In this document: piece by piece, positions 1 through 8,976 of the stretch
Position numbering within the stretch: the first letter of the stretch is position 1
Layout of the letters: each line of letters starts with the position of its first letter
Assembly: GCF_004000435.1 (NCBI RefSeq)
Contig: NZ_RBVZ01000002.1
Span: 1,190,730-1,254,729, forward strand
Direction of reading: 5' to 3'
Length of the DNA stretch: 64,000 nucleotides
From: Alexandriicola marinus
GTDB taxonomy: Bacteria > Pseudomonadota > Alphaproteobacteria > Rhodobacterales > Rhodobacteraceae
Made by a program: the position numbers and the translations under genes
Notes under the pieces: generated by a model
The model's database searches: none
What the model was told of the DNA's origin: nothing
The model's input: only the letters and a program-made list of their open reading frames with translations

Positions 1-1
1 G

Positions 2-40
2 GCGTCGATGGCGGAGGTGCGGCATCTGCTTGGTCTGTAA
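2..40 (+). CDS. 3' end of a gene that starts upstream of the window
   Basis: An open frame from the window edge ends in TAA at 38-40 and reads ASMAEVRHLLGL. A new ribosome binding site and start follow within 40 bases, so this is probably the last codons of the preceding gene. Twelve residues are too few to assign a family. Confidence 0.35.
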   Translation, partial: ASMAEVRHLLGL

Positions 41-79
41 CGGCCCTCGGTTCATTTCCCCGCGAGGAGGCACCCCGTG

Positions 80-484
80 ATGAGTGACCCTGATACCAAC
101 CATTTCTGCCCCGGCTGCGGCGTGTCGATAAAGCACTTCCCCCGTTATCCATGGCATTTCTGCAATTCCTGCCGGGAGACTGCCACCGACCGTGAGGGGC
201 ATCGCTACCGGTTCGGGAACATCAGTCTTTCGGGCGGCTTCGAATTCGGCCTCGACGGCTCGGATGAGAGGTTCTCATGTCTGGGTGTGATCTGCCTGAT
301 CAAGGGTCGGCCGGCCTATATCCACGAGGCGCGCTTTGGCGGGATCGTGGCGGAGCCTGTTCCGGATCTGCCGTTCCGCAGAAAAGGTGTCGTCGATATC
401 CGACGGGGCATCCCGCAAGCCTTTGTCGACGAAGAGCGTGCGCGACAGGAGGAGCGCAGACAGCCGCGCATCCGGCCCGAATAG
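80..484 (+). CDS. small zinc-ribbon protein of unknown function
   Basis: A protein of 134 residues with two CxxC pairs near the N-terminus (C10/C13 and C28/C31), spaced as in a zinc ribbon. The C-terminus is charged and rich in Arg, Glu and Gln. GAGGAGG at 64-70 lies nine bases before the ATG at 80; a GTG directly before it is a possible alternative start. I recognise no named family. The zinc ribbon could bind nucleic acid or protein, but nothing in the context decides this. No signal peptide or membrane segment is seen, so it is probably cytoplasmic. Confidence 0.75.
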   Translation: MSDPDTNHFCPGCGVSIKHFPRYPWHFCNSCRETATDREGHRYRFGNISLSGGFEFGLDGSDERFSCLGVICLIKGRPAYIHEARFGGIVAEPVPDLPFRRKGVVDIRRGIPQAFVDEERARQEERRQPRIRPE

Positions 485-513
485 CGGGTCGATCGCACAG
501 TCCTGGCCGCGCA

Positions 514-535
514 GGAGTGATTCGCAGATCACTCC
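514..535. other. perfect 8-bp hairpin downstream of the zinc-ribbon gene
   Basis: GGAGTGAT, a six-base loop, then ATCACTCC. It lies 30 bases after the stop codon of the zinc-ribbon gene. No T-run follows, so it is not a classical Rho-independent terminator. It may stabilise the 3' end of the transcript or act as a protein-binding site. The rest of the stretch 485-759 shows no gene. Confidence 0.4.
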
Positions 536-759
536 ACCGGTCTTGGCATCAGTTCAGGGGGTCTGGATCAGTCTGTTGCGCCTGAAGAAACAATCGGGTT
601 GAGGCCAATGGGGCTCGATGGCCCGAATTGCACGGACTGGTTGTATTTGCCACAATTTCGCCCGATTTGATTTCCGGAAGGCGCTCATCCGGGATACTAC
701 TAATATTCGAAAGGGCACTATTTCCGCCCTCTTGCTGCTGTCTTATTGGAGGAAGTGAT

Positions 760-1470
760 ATGAAGCGTTTTGTTCTCGCCGCGGGTTTCGCGGCAGTCGG
801 GTTGCTTGGCGGAGCAGCGAATGCTCTCACGCTTCAGCTCGACAGCTACACCGCCAATATTCAAACGGTGAATATCGGCGCCTCGCCGGTTGCTGGAACG
901 CCCAATCAGGTTGGCGCGACAGGGTTCAACGTGACCGATACGACGGGTGACATGGGGTCCTTCGTTGCATGGTGCCTCGATGTCTCTCACCTCCTGATGG
1001 GCACGGGAGATACGCAACTCTACTCGGTGACAGATAATCCGTTTTCCAACAGCTTTGGCCTGACGGCGGTCGCACGCGACCGGATCCAGCTTATGTTCGA
1101 TGCGAATTACGACGATGTCGATTTCTCGAACGCAGATCAGGCGGCTGCGTTCCAGATGGCCCTTTGGGAAGCCGCTTATGAAGATGACAGCGGTGTGCTC
1201 GATCTGATGAGCGGTCTTTTCAGCGCGTCGTCGAACGGAAGCAATGGCCTTGCTGCGACCTATATCGCCAACGCGCTCAGCTATACGGGTGACAAGCTTT
1301 GGAACATGACGTTTCTGGAGGTTGCCGGTTACGGCCCCGACCGGGGAAGGGATACCGGCCAGAACCTCGTGACGGTTTCTGCCGTTCCGCTGCCGGCCGC
1401 TGGTCTGCTTTTGCTGACCGGGCTTCTGGGTGCCGGGGCGTTGTCGCGTCGCCGGGCGAACCGGGCCTGA
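760..1470 (+). CDS. secreted VPLPA-CTERM sorting-domain protein
   Basis: A protein of 236 residues with a signal peptide (about 1-22, ending in ANA) and a C-terminal sorting signal: VPLPA, a hydrophobic stretch of about 15 residues, then the basic tail SRRRANRA. This is the VPLPA variant of the PEP-CTERM signal, which is recognised by an exosortase and marks proteins for the outer surface or extracellular matrix. The middle is rich in Ser, Thr, Asn and Asp and low in Cys, as usual for such proteins. The ATG at 760 follows GGAGGAAG at 749-756; an upstream in-frame extension to 628 has no comparable signal and would bury the signal peptide. No exosortase gene lies in the window. Function of the mature part is unknown. 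Confidence 0.85.
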   Translation: MKRFVLAAGFAAVGLLGGAANALTLQLDSYTANIQTVNIGASPVAGTPNQVGATGFNVTDTTGDMGSFVAWCLDVSHLLMGTGDTQLYSVTDNPFSNSFGLTAVARDRIQLMFDANYDDVDFSNADQAAAFQMALWEAAYEDDSGVLDLMSGLFSASSNGSNGLAATYIANALSYTGDKLWNMTFLEVAGYGPDRGRDTGQNLVTVSAVPLPAAGLLLLTGLLGAGALSRRRANRA

Positions 1471-1501
1471 GGCTCAGACACAAGTCACAATAGTGATAAA
1501 G

Positions 1502-1529
1502 CGCGGCGCCATTGGCGCCGCGTTTTCGT
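1502..1529 (+). terminator. Rho-independent terminator between convergent genes
   Basis: A perfect 9-bp stem (CGCGGCGCC, loop ATT, GGCGCCGCG) followed by TTTTCGTTT. It lies 31 bases after the VPLPA-CTERM gene and 12 bases before the end of map on the other strand. Read from the minus strand it is followed by TTTATCAC, so it may serve both genes. Confidence 0.8.
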
Positions 1530-1540
1530 TTGCGTGTCGA

Positions 1541-2353
1541 TCAGGACGGATTGGTCGGGTGAAACAGGTTAGCCGGCGACGGGGTAAAGATTTCGCAGCC
1601 CGTCGCGGTGATCCCGATCGAATGCTCGAACTGGGCTGACAGGGATTTGTCCCGCGTGACGGCCGTCCAGTCATCGGCGAGGATCTTGGTTTCCGGCCGG
1701 CCGAGATTGACCATCGGTTCGATGGTGAAGAACATCCCCTCTTCCAGCCGGGGTCCGGTTCCGGGACGCCCGTAATGCAGGACATTGGGCGGCGCGTGAA
1801 ACACGCGCCCCAGTCCATGACCGCAGAAATCGCGCACCACCGACATGCGTTGACGTTCCACGTAGGTCTGGATGGCGGACCCGATATCCCCGAAGGTATT
1901 GCCGGGTTTCGCAGCCTCGATCCCGAGCATCAGGGAATCGTGCGTTACCTGGATCAGGCGCTCCGCCTTCCGGCTGATCTGGCCTGCGGTATACATCCGG
2001 CTCGTATCGCCGAACCAGCCATCGACGATGACGGTCACGTCGATATTCAGGATGTCGCCATCCTTGAGCTTCTTGTCGCCGGGAATGCCGTGGCACACGA
2101 CGTGATTGACGCTGATACAGGAAGCATGGCGATAGCCCTTGTATCCGATCGTCGCGGATACCGCGCCGGCCTGTTCGACCTTCTCGGTGATGATGCGGTC
2201 GATCTCGCCGGTGGTCTGGCCCACGAACACATGTTCGGCGATCTCATCGAGGATTCGGGCCGCCAGTTCACCGGCCTTGCGCATCCCGGCGAAATCCGCC
2301 GCCTCGTGGATCCGGATGCCATCCTTCGTCAGTCTGCCCTTGTGTTCGTCCAA
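1541..2353 (-). CDS. map: methionine aminopeptidase, type I
   Basis: Removes the initiator methionine from nascent proteins in the cytoplasm. The 270-residue length fits type I enzymes. The metal-ligand motifs are visible: NIDVTVIVDGWFGDTSRMY with two Asp, CGHGLGRVFHAPP with His, the Glu in FTIEPM, and the Glu in QFEHSIGIT. The start is a TTG at 2353: an in-frame stop lies four codons upstream and no ATG or GTG comes between, while GGAG sits seven bases before the TTG. The TTG start probably lowers translation. It runs convergent to the VPLPA-CTERM gene and lies downstream of sfsA on the same strand, about 85 bases away. Confidence 0.95.
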   Translation of the reverse strand: MDEHKGRLTKDGIRIHEAADFAGMRKAGELAARILDEIAEHVFVGQTTGEIDRIITEKVEQAGAVSATIGYKGYRHASCISVNHVVCHGIPGDKKLKDGDILNIDVTVIVDGWFGDTSRMYTAGQISRKAERLIQVTHDSLMLGIEAAKPGNTFGDIGSAIQTYVERQRMSVVRDFCGHGLGRVFHAPPNVLHYGRPGTGPRLEEGMFFTIEPMVNLGRPETKILADDWTAVTRDKSLSAQFEHSIGITATGCEIFTPSPANLFHPTNPS

Positions 2354-2437
2354 ATCGTCACTCCGTCATTTCACACTGCAAGTCTAATTCACCATGCGGC
2401 CAAGGGCCAGAGGAGCCGGAAAACGCCTCATCGGATG

Positions 2438-3154
2438 TCAGATGGGGGTCGGCGGATGAAACGGCAACACCTTGTCCGTGTCTATCCCGTCCGGGCTGAT
2501 CCGCGTTCCGACGCACAAGACCTCGACCCCGGCGCGCATCGCCCTGTCGAAGGCCGCGGCATAGGCAGGGTCGATGTCATTGGCAAGCGTCACGGTCGCG
2601 GCATCGGTTCTTTGCACCAGAAACAACATGACGGACCTGCCGTCGGCCCGGGCCACATTGGCGAGGTCGTCGAGGTGCCGCGCGCCCCGCGCCGTCACGC
2701 TGTCGGGAAACTCGGCCAGCCCGGCCTCGCGCGACAGCGTCACGCTCTTGACCTCGACATAGATGTCGGCCGGCCCGCCTGACAGCAGGAAATCGACCCG
2801 GCTGCCCGTGCCATAGCGAACTTCCGGACGCACCGTTTCATAGCCTGACAGTCCCTCGATCCGATGATCTTCGAGCGCGGCCCTGACCACCCGGTTCGGG
2901 ATGGCTGTGTCGACGCCCGTGAAGTGGCCGTCGGGATGCTCCACCAACCGCCAGCCGAATTTCAGCTTTTTCTTCGGGTCGTTGTTCGGCTCCAGCCAGC
3001 ATCGCGTGCCGGGTTCGGCCAGCCCCATCATCGACCCCGGATTGGCGCAATGGGCCGTGATCTCGCGACCATCGGCATCAAGCGTCATGTCCGCGAGGAA
3101 CCGTTTGTAGCGGCGGGTCAGCCGGGCAGGGACAAGAGGAGTGGCAAAGCGCAT
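2438..3154 (-). CDS. sfsA: SfsA family DNA/RNA nuclease-like protein
   Basis: A 238-residue member of the sugar fermentation stimulation protein family. The N-terminal half carries the OB-fold signature (RRYKRFLADM, then HCANPGSMMGL) and the C-terminal half a nuclease-like core (RVDFLLSG, YVEVKSVTLS) with the Asp and Glu-x-Lys pattern of PD-(D/E)xK enzymes. E. coli SfsA was named for increased maltose use and binds DNA; its physiological role is still unclear. It is divergent from the CinA-like gene with only 43 bases between the starts, and co-directional with map. Confidence 0.93.
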   Translation of the reverse strand: MRFATPLVPARLTRRYKRFLADMTLDADGREITAHCANPGSMMGLAEPGTRCWLEPNNDPKKKLKFGWRLVEHPDGHFTGVDTAIPNRVVRAALEDHRIEGLSGYETVRPEVRYGTGSRVDFLLSGGPADIYVEVKSVTLSREAGLAEFPDSVTARGARHLDDLANVARADGRSVMLFLVQRTDAATVTLANDIDPAYAAAFDRAMRAGVEVLCVGTRISPDGIDTDKVLPFHPPTPI

Positions 3155-3197
3155 GGCCCCGTCCTATACCCTCCTCCAGTTTCAGGGAGAAGCCGCC

Positions 3198-3926
3198 ATG
3201 ACACATCCGAATCCCACCGCCGCCATGCTCGTCATCGGAGACGAAATCCTGTCGGGCCGCACGCGGGATGCCAACATGCATTATCTTGCCGGTCGGCTGA
3301 CGGAGGCCGGGATCGACCTGCGCGAAGTCCGGATTGTTTCGGATGACCGCCCCGCAATCGTCGAGGCCGTCAGCGGTTTGCGCCGCGCCTATGCCCATGT
3401 CTTCACATCGGGCGGGATCGGGCCCACGCATGACGATATCACCGCCGATTGCATCGCCGCCGCCTTTGGGGTGGCCATCGGTGTGCGCGACGATGCCCGG
3501 GCCATTCTTCAGGCCCATTACGACAAGGCCGGCACCGAGATGAACGCGGCGCGGCTGCGCATGGCCCGGATCCCGGACGGGGCCACCCTGATCGACAATC
3601 CCGTCAGCGCCGCGCCTGGGTTCACCATCGGCAACGTGCATGTGATGGCCGGGGTTCCGACGATCTTTCAGGCGATGGTCGAGGGTCTGCTTCCGACGTT
3701 GACCGGCGGCACGCCGCTCACGTCGGATGCGATCCGCATCCTGCGGGGCGAGGGCGATATCGCCGGCCCCCTCGGGGATCTGGTCGCGCGCTATCCGGGC
3801 CTGTCGTTCGGCTCCTACCCGTTCCAGAAGGATGGCGTCTTCGGTGCGCAGGTCGTCGTTCGGGGGCAGGATGCCGATGCCGTTGCCGCCGCCCTCGGGG
3901 AACTCAGGGCCGCCTTCCCGGAATGA
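3198..3926 (+). CDS. CinA-like molybdopterin-binding (MoaB/Mog-fold) protein
   Basis: A 242-residue protein with the MoaB/Mog fold of the competence/damage-inducible protein A family. Motifs: MLVIGDEILSGRTRDAN at the start and TSGGIGPTHDDIT near residue 75, the substrate loop of the family. It lacks the C-terminal amidohydrolase domain of full CinA (about 400 residues), so it is the short stand-alone form, sometimes annotated as a nucleotide pyrophosphatase. The ATG at 3198 follows AGGGAGA. It is the first gene of a coupled chain: its TGA overlaps the ATG of the next gene by four bases. Confidence 0.88.
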   Translation: MTHPNPTAAMLVIGDEILSGRTRDANMHYLAGRLTEAGIDLREVRIVSDDRPAIVEAVSGLRRAYAHVFTSGGIGPTHDDITADCIAAAFGVAIGVRDDARAILQAHYDKAGTEMNAARLRMARIPDGATLIDNPVSAAPGFTIGNVHVMAGVPTIFQAMVEGLLPTLTGGTPLTSDAIRILRGEGDIAGPLGDLVARYPGLSFGSYPFQKDGVFGAQVVVRGQDADAVAAALGELRAAFPE

Positions 3927-4660
3927 GCGTGACGCCGGAGGATATCTACCGGCTTGTCGATGCCACATGGCCGCCCGCCTCGATCCGCGATCTTGGCGGG
4001 TTCCGTATCCGCGAAGGACAGGGCGGCGGCAACCGCGTGAGTGCTGCCACTGCCGAAGCGCCGGTCTCAGCCGCCGAAATCGCTGCCGCTGAAGACGCCA
4101 TGCGCGCCTTGCGACAGACGCCCCTTTTCATGATCCGGCATCATGACAGAGCCCTTGATCAGGCGCTGGATGATCTGGGCTACACGATCAAAGATCCGGT
4201 CACGGCATATGCGGCCCCGGTCGACAGGCTCATGCAAGACCTGCCGCCGCCGGTGACGACCTTCGAGGTCTGGCCATGGCTCGCCATTCAGCGCGAGATC
4301 TGGGAGGCCGGCGGGATCGGCGAGGCACGCCTTGCCGTCATGGATCGCGTGGAGGGGGCCAAGACGACGATCCTCGGGCGCACGGATGATCGGCCTGCGG
4401 CGACCGCGTTCGTCGCCATGTCAGGCGATCTCGGCATGATCCATGCGATCGAGGTGCATCCCCGGTTTCGGCGCCGCGGATTGGGCGCGCGGCTTCTGCA
4501 AGCGGCGGCGCGCTGGACCGCGCGGCAGGGCGGGCAGCACCTGTGCCTTCTGGTGACACAGGCCAACCAGCCGGCCAATGGCCTCTATGCTTCCATCGGG
4601 ATGACGCCTGTGGGACATTATCACTACAGGATTCATCCGGGGCAGCAGGGCCATGACTGA
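3923..4660 (+). CDS. GNAT family N-acetyltransferase
   Basis: A 245-residue acetyltransferase. The GNAT core is in the C-terminal part: IEVHPRFRRRGLGARLL is the acetyl-CoA-binding motif A (R/Q-x-x-G-x-G/A type), followed by NGLYASIGM, the motif B region. The first 100 or so residues are an extension that may provide a second half-GNAT fold. The substrate cannot be told from sequence. ATGA at 3923-3926 overlaps the upstream stop, and its own 3' end overlaps the next gene by eight bases, so the set is translationally coupled. Confidence 0.88.
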   Translation: MSVTPEDIYRLVDATWPPASIRDLGGFRIREGQGGGNRVSAATAEAPVSAAEIAAAEDAMRALRQTPLFMIRHHDRALDQALDDLGYTIKDPVTAYAAPVDRLMQDLPPPVTTFEVWPWLAIQREIWEAGGIGEARLAVMDRVEGAKTTILGRTDDRPAATAFVAMSGDLGMIHAIEVHPRFRRRGLGARLLQAAARWTARQGGQHLCLLVTQANQPANGLYASIGMTPVGHYHYRIHPGQQGHD

Positions 4661-5225
4661 CGAGACACCGATAACCGCGCTTGACCTGCCGGCGGCTGCA
4701 GACCTGCCGCCCGAGATCGAGGCCTATTTCGACAAGTGCCGCGAAAAGCTCGGCATGATCCCGAATGTCCTGAGCGCCTATGCCTTCGACCCGGCCAAGC
4801 TTTCGGCCTTCATGGCGATGCATGATGACCTGATGCGAGCCCCTTCGGGTCTGACAAAACTTGAACGCGAGATGATCGCCGTCGTCGTCTCATCGATCAA
4901 CAGATGCTTCTACTGCCTCACGGCCCATGGCGCGGCGGTTCGTCAAATCTCTGGCGACCCGGTGCTGGGCGAGACGCTTGTGATGAACTGGCGCGCTGCG
5001 CCGCTTCATGCCCGGCAGAGGGCCATGCTGGCCTTTACCGAAAAGGTCACGACCCAAAGTGCGGCGATCGAAGAAAGTGACAGGCAGGCGCTGCGTGATA
5101 GCGGTTTCACCGACCGGGACATCTGGGACATCGCCTCGGTCGCCGGGTTCTTCAACATGACGAACAGGATCGCGTCTGCAGTGGATATGCGTCCCAACGA
5201 CGACTACCACGCACAGGCCCGATGA
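4653..5225 (+). CDS. peroxidase-related AhpD-like (carboxymuconolactone decarboxylase fold) protein
   Basis: A 190-residue all-alpha protein of the AhpD/CMD superfamily, in the group called uncharacterised peroxidase-related enzymes. The redox motif is INRCFYCLTAHGAAVR at about residue 86-101: the CxxC pair plus the downstream His that form the proton relay in AhpD. It probably reduces peroxides with a thiol partner, but its true substrate is unknown. The ATG at 4653 lies inside the 3' end of the GNAT gene, and its TGA overlaps the start of the OmpA-like gene. Confidence 0.88.
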   Translation: MTDETPITALDLPAAADLPPEIEAYFDKCREKLGMIPNVLSAYAFDPAKLSAFMAMHDDLMRAPSGLTKLEREMIAVVVSSINRCFYCLTAHGAAVRQISGDPVLGETLVMNWRAAPLHARQRAMLAFTEKVTTQSAAIEESDRQALRDSGFTDRDIWDIASVAGFFNMTNRIASAVDMRPNDDYHAQAR

Positions 5226-6148
5226 TTGCGACAATCTGCACCGCGCTGGCGCTGAGCCTTGTTCTGCTGCCCGGGCCGCTGCGGGGGCAGGTGCTGGATT
5301 TTCCTGCAAATGCCCGCCCGATGTATGATCAGACGACCGATCCCGACCGCTATCTTCTGCCCACCGGCCCCTGGGACGGGACGTTGCCGACCCGGGCCGT
5401 CGAAGGGGCCGTCACACGGCAGGCCTGGCGGATCGATGCGGGCGGGTTGAGTGTCCTGCAAACCCTCCTTCCCCTACGCCAACAGCTGCTGGATGCGGGG
5501 TTCGAGGTGGTCTTTGAATGCGGAACCGAAGAATGCGGTGGTTTTGATTTCCGGTTCGCGACCGAGGTTCTGCCCGAACCCGAAATGCACGTCGATCTGG
5601 GTGATTTCCGGTTTCTTTCCGCCCGGCGGGATGATGAGGCGCTTGGCGTGCTGGCCAGCGTGACCTCGCGAGAGGCGTTTGTGCAGGTCATCCGCGTCGC
5701 GCCATCTGGGTCTGCGCCCGTCGCCCAGGTGTCCGGCCCCGCGATGCGCGAGCCTACGCCGCGAAGCCTTGGCGACTTTGGCGCGCGGCTTGAGGTCGAC
5801 GGGCGGGTGATCCTGTCGGATCTGAGTTTCGATACCGGCTCTGCGCAGCTTGGCGAAGGCTCCTTCGCCTCATTGCGGGCGCTTGCCGCCTATCTGGACG
5901 CCAATCAGGGCAGGCGTGTCGCGCTGGTCGGTCACACAGATGCCGAAGGTTCGCTTGACGGCAACATCACCCTGTCGCGCCGGCGCGCGGGATCGGTTCT
6001 TGAACGACTGGTGTCCGAATATGGCGTGCGTCGAGCCCAGCTCGATGCCCAGGGGATGGGCTATCTCTCACCGATTGCCACGAACCTCACACCCGAGGGA
6101 CGAGAGGCCAACAGGCGCGTCGAAGTGATCATCGTTTCGACCGAATAG
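5222..6148 (+). CDS. OmpA-family envelope protein
   Basis: A 308-residue exported protein: signal peptide at about 1-23 (MIATICTALALSLVLLPGPL), a central region of about 170 residues with a Cys pair (ECGTEECGG), and a C-terminal OmpA-like peptidoglycan-binding domain from about residue 195. Diagnostic features there are LSFDTGSAQL, VGHTDAEGSLDGNITLSRRRA and the NRRVEV end with its peptidoglycan-contacting Asp and Arg. It probably tethers the outer membrane or a periplasmic complex to the cell wall. It is the last gene of the four-gene coupled set; its ATGA overlaps the AhpD-like stop. Confidence 0.9.
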   Translation: MIATICTALALSLVLLPGPLRGQVLDFPANARPMYDQTTDPDRYLLPTGPWDGTLPTRAVEGAVTRQAWRIDAGGLSVLQTLLPLRQQLLDAGFEVVFECGTEECGGFDFRFATEVLPEPEMHVDLGDFRFLSARRDDEALGVLASVTSREAFVQVIRVAPSGSAPVAQVSGPAMREPTPRSLGDFGARLEVDGRVILSDLSFDTGSAQLGEGSFASLRALAAYLDANQGRRVALVGHTDAEGSLDGNITLSRRRAGSVLERLVSEYGVRRAQLDAQGMGYLSPIATNLTPEGREANRRVEVIIVSTE

Positions 6149-6321
6149 ACACTGGCGCTCCCGCGTCTCGCGCACAGATTGCAACGAGACTTGTCGGATG
6201 CCAGATCGTTTTCTAGTCCAGATGATATGATGGAATGTGTTGCCGCGGCGACCCGGACGCCCCGCATGCAGGCAAATCATCCTGCGAGCGTGGTCTGCTG
6301 CAGCGTTTTGTGGAGGTTGAT

Positions 6322-7164
6322 GTGAACCCGATCTACAAAGACGACCTTGCGGGGTTGGAGGCCTTCTATCGCCGCTACCGAAGCCCGTACGACGCCCCCG
6401 GCGAGGTCTTGCCCGCTGCTGATGCCGATCTCGACGCCATTGCCGAACGGATCGTTGTCGCTATCCCCGATGCACCGCGCTTGCGCCACAGCACATTGCG
6501 GGTCAAGCACGATGCCCTGACGCGCGAGTTCGATGGCAAGTCAGAGCTACATCTTCTCCATTCGGTGGTGATCGCCGTACTTCGGCGCGATGATCCTCCG
6601 GTCGCGGCTGAGGTTCTTTTCCATCGGATCTGGTCCGAGCAGACCGATCGGATGTGCAGTGAACTGCCGACCCGATGGCTGATCTCGGCTGCGACGACGT
6701 TTTCCACATTTGGCAGGAACGAAGCGCAGCGGCGCGCCGGGCTCGCGATCTCGACCCTTTTCGCAATGCTCAAATTGACCGAGAGTGAACGCCTGTTTGC
6801 CGGGCTCGCGCCCCGGCTGGCACATGGGCCCAATCCGAAGATACGGCATAAGCTTCCGATGGATCTTCCGCCCTACCGTCTGCTGGGTGGCGAACTGGAT
6901 CGGCTCATGTTGCATGACGTCTTTTCCGCCGCGAAGGGCGATCCTCCGATGGAGCGGCTTGCCAGGGAACTCTTCGACAGGATCAACCAGTCCGAGAATA
7001 CGATGTTCCGTCGGCTGGCCCAGCTGCGCCAATACGAAGAGCAGAAACAGAACATGCGTCGGTTCAACAGGAAACAGAGGGAGCTGAAGGAACGGAAAGA
7101 GAAATCCATTCGGGATCGGCTGTCCGATTTCCTCCGGCGTGGCGGTCCCGGACAGGACGGCTGA
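6322..7164 (+). CDS. unknown protein with charged C-terminal coiled coil
   Basis: A 280-residue protein I do not recognise. The start is taken as GTG at 6322 because GGAGG at 6312-6316 sits at good spacing; the open frame extends upstream to 6235 but without a binding site. The main body is mixed alpha/beta with no Cys-rich or Walker motif. The last 60 residues ([24 protein letters not shown] and following) are strongly charged and likely coiled coil. No signal peptide or membrane segment, so cytoplasmic. It stands alone upstream of ilvD, with a 74-base gap to that start. Confidence 0.7.
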   Translation: MNPIYKDDLAGLEAFYRRYRSPYDAPGEVLPAADADLDAIAERIVVAIPDAPRLRHSTLRVKHDALTREFDGKSELHLLHSVVIAVLRRDDPPVAAEVLFHRIWSEQTDRMCSELPTRWLISAATTFSTFGRNEAQRRAGLAISTLFAMLKLTESERLFAGLAPRLAHGPNPKIRHKLPMDLPPYRLLGGELDRLMLHDVFSAAKGDPPMERLARELFDRINQSENTMFRRLAQLRQYEEQKQNMRRFNRKQRELKERKEKSIRDRLSDFLRRGGPGQDG

Positions 7165-7238
7165 GCGATCCGCGCTTGCCCCCCGCAGCGGCGCCATTTA
7201 TTCGGGGTCTCAACCAATTCGGGAGAGAGGGTCACCAC

Positions 7239-8972
7239 ATGTCCAAATCGCGTTACGACAAATCCAAGCTTCCAAGCCGCCATGTGACCGAGGGCCCGGC
7301 CCGCGCGCCGCATCGGTCGTATTTCTATGCGATGGGCATCCAGGAAGAAGAAATCCATGCCCCCTGGGTTGGCGTCGCCACCTGCTGGAACGAAGCCGCC
7401 CCGTGCAACATCGCGCTGAACCGTCAGGCTCAGGCCGTCAAGCAGGGCGTCAAGAAAGAGGGCGGCACGCCGCGCGAATTCACCACCATCACCGTTACCG
7501 ACGGGATCGCCATGGGCCACGAAGGCATGCGCTCTTCGCTTGCCTCGCGTGATGCGATTGCGGACACGGTTGAACTCACCATGCGGGGCCATTGCTATGA
7601 CGCGCTGGTGGGACTTGCGGGCTGCGACAAATCGCTGCCGGGGATGATGATGGCGATGGTCCGGCTGAACACGCCGTCGGTGTTCATCTATGGCGGATCG
7701 ATCCTTCCGGGCCGGTTGAACGGCAAGGATGTGACAGTGCAGGACGTGTTCGAAGCGGTCGGCAAGCATCAGGCCGGCAATTATTCGGATGCCGAGCTTG
7801 ATGTGCTTGAGCGAGTGGCCTGCCCCTCGGCCGGGGCCTGCGGCGGTCAGTTCACCGCCAACACCATGGCCTGTGTGTCCGAAGCGGTGGGGCTCGCGCT
7901 GCCGAATTCCTCCGGCGCGCCGGCCCCCTACGAATCGCGCGACCAATATGGCGAGGCCTCGGGCGAGGCGGTGATGCGGCTGATCGAAAAGAACATCCGC
8001 GCCCGCGATATCGTCACCCGCAAGAGCCTCGAGAACGCGGCCCGTATCGTCGCCTGCACCGGCGGCTCGACCAATGCGGCGCTGCATCTGCCCGCAATTG
8101 CGCATGAGGGCGGGATCGAATTCGATCTGTTCGACGTGGCCGATATTTTCCGCGACACGCCCTATTTCGTCGATCTCAAGCCGGGCGGTCAGTACGTCGC
8201 CAAGGACCTTTACGAATCCGGTGGCGTGCCGGTCGTGATGCGCGAACTGCGCAAGATCGGCCTGATCCACGAGGATTGCATGACGGCCACCGGTCGCACC
8301 ATGGGCGAGGAACTCGATCTTGTTGAGCGCGAGGCCGATGGCCGCGTGATCTATCCTTCGGCCACGCCGATCACGAAGACCGGCGGCGTTGTCGGCCTCA
8401 AGGGCAACCTCGCCCCCGAGGGCGCGATCGTGAAGGTCGCCGGGATGAGCGTCGAAGAGCAAAGCTTTACCGGCCCGGCCCGCGTGTTCGAATGTGAAGA
8501 AGACGCATTCGAAGCCGTGAAGAAGCGCGAATACGAGGAAGGCGAAGTCATCGTCATCCGCAACGAGGGCCCCGCAGGCGGCCCCGGAATGCGCGAGATG
8601 CTGGCCACCACCGCGGCCCTGTCCGGTCAGGGCATGGGCAAGAAGGTCGCGCTGATCACGGACGGCCGGTTCTCGGGTGCGACGCGCGGGTTCTGCGTGG
8701 GCCATGTCGGCCCCGAAGCGGCGCATGGTGGCCCCATCGGAATGCTCAAGAATGGCGACATGATCACCATCAATGCCATCACCGGCGAGCTTTCGGTGGA
8801 TCTGAGCGAAGATGAACTGGCCAAGCGCCGGGAGGCGTGGGGCGGCCCGCGCAAGACGATCTATGACACTGGCGCGCTGTGGAAATATGCCCAGCTTGTC
8901 GGCGGTGCGCGCAAGGGGGCTGTCACGCATCCCGGCGGGTCAAAGGAAAGCCACGTGTATATGGACCTCTGA
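7239..8972 (+). CDS. ilvD: dihydroxy-acid dehydratase
   Basis: Dehydrates 2,3-dihydroxy-isovalerate and 2,3-dihydroxy-3-methylvalerate in branched-chain amino acid and pantothenate synthesis. 577 residues. Iron-sulfur and metal residues are in place: C56 in AAPCNIA, C129 in [12 protein letters not shown], and C201 in [16 protein letters not shown]. The C-terminal domain has [22 protein letters not shown] and GGPI, the substrate-site motifs. The ATG at 7239 follows GGGAGAGAGG; the open frame upstream to 7176 is ignored. The following lipoprotein gene starts four bases after the stop. Confidence 0.97.
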   Translation: MSKSRYDKSKLPSRHVTEGPARAPHRSYFYAMGIQEEEIHAPWVGVATCWNEAAPCNIALNRQAQAVKQGVKKEGGTPREFTTITVTDGIAMGHEGMRSSLASRDAIADTVELTMRGHCYDALVGLAGCDKSLPGMMMAMVRLNTPSVFIYGGSILPGRLNGKDVTVQDVFEAVGKHQAGNYSDAELDVLERVACPSAGACGGQFTANTMACVSEAVGLALPNSSGAPAPYESRDQYGEASGEAVMRLIEKNIRARDIVTRKSLENAARIVACTGGSTNAALHLPAIAHEGGIEFDLFDVADIFRDTPYFVDLKPGGQYVAKDLYESGGVPVVMRELRKIGLIHEDCMTATGRTMGEELDLVEREADGRVIYPSATPITKTGGVVGLKGNLAPEGAIVKVAGMSVEEQSFTGPARVFECEEDAFEAVKKREYEEGEVIVIRNEGPAGGPGMREMLATTAALSGQGMGKKVALITDGRFSGATRGFCVGHVGPEAAHGGPIGMLKNGDMITINAITGELSVDLSEDELAKRREAWGGPRKTIYDTGALWKYAQLVGGARKGAVTHPGGSKESHVYMDL

Positions 8973-8976
8973 TTTG

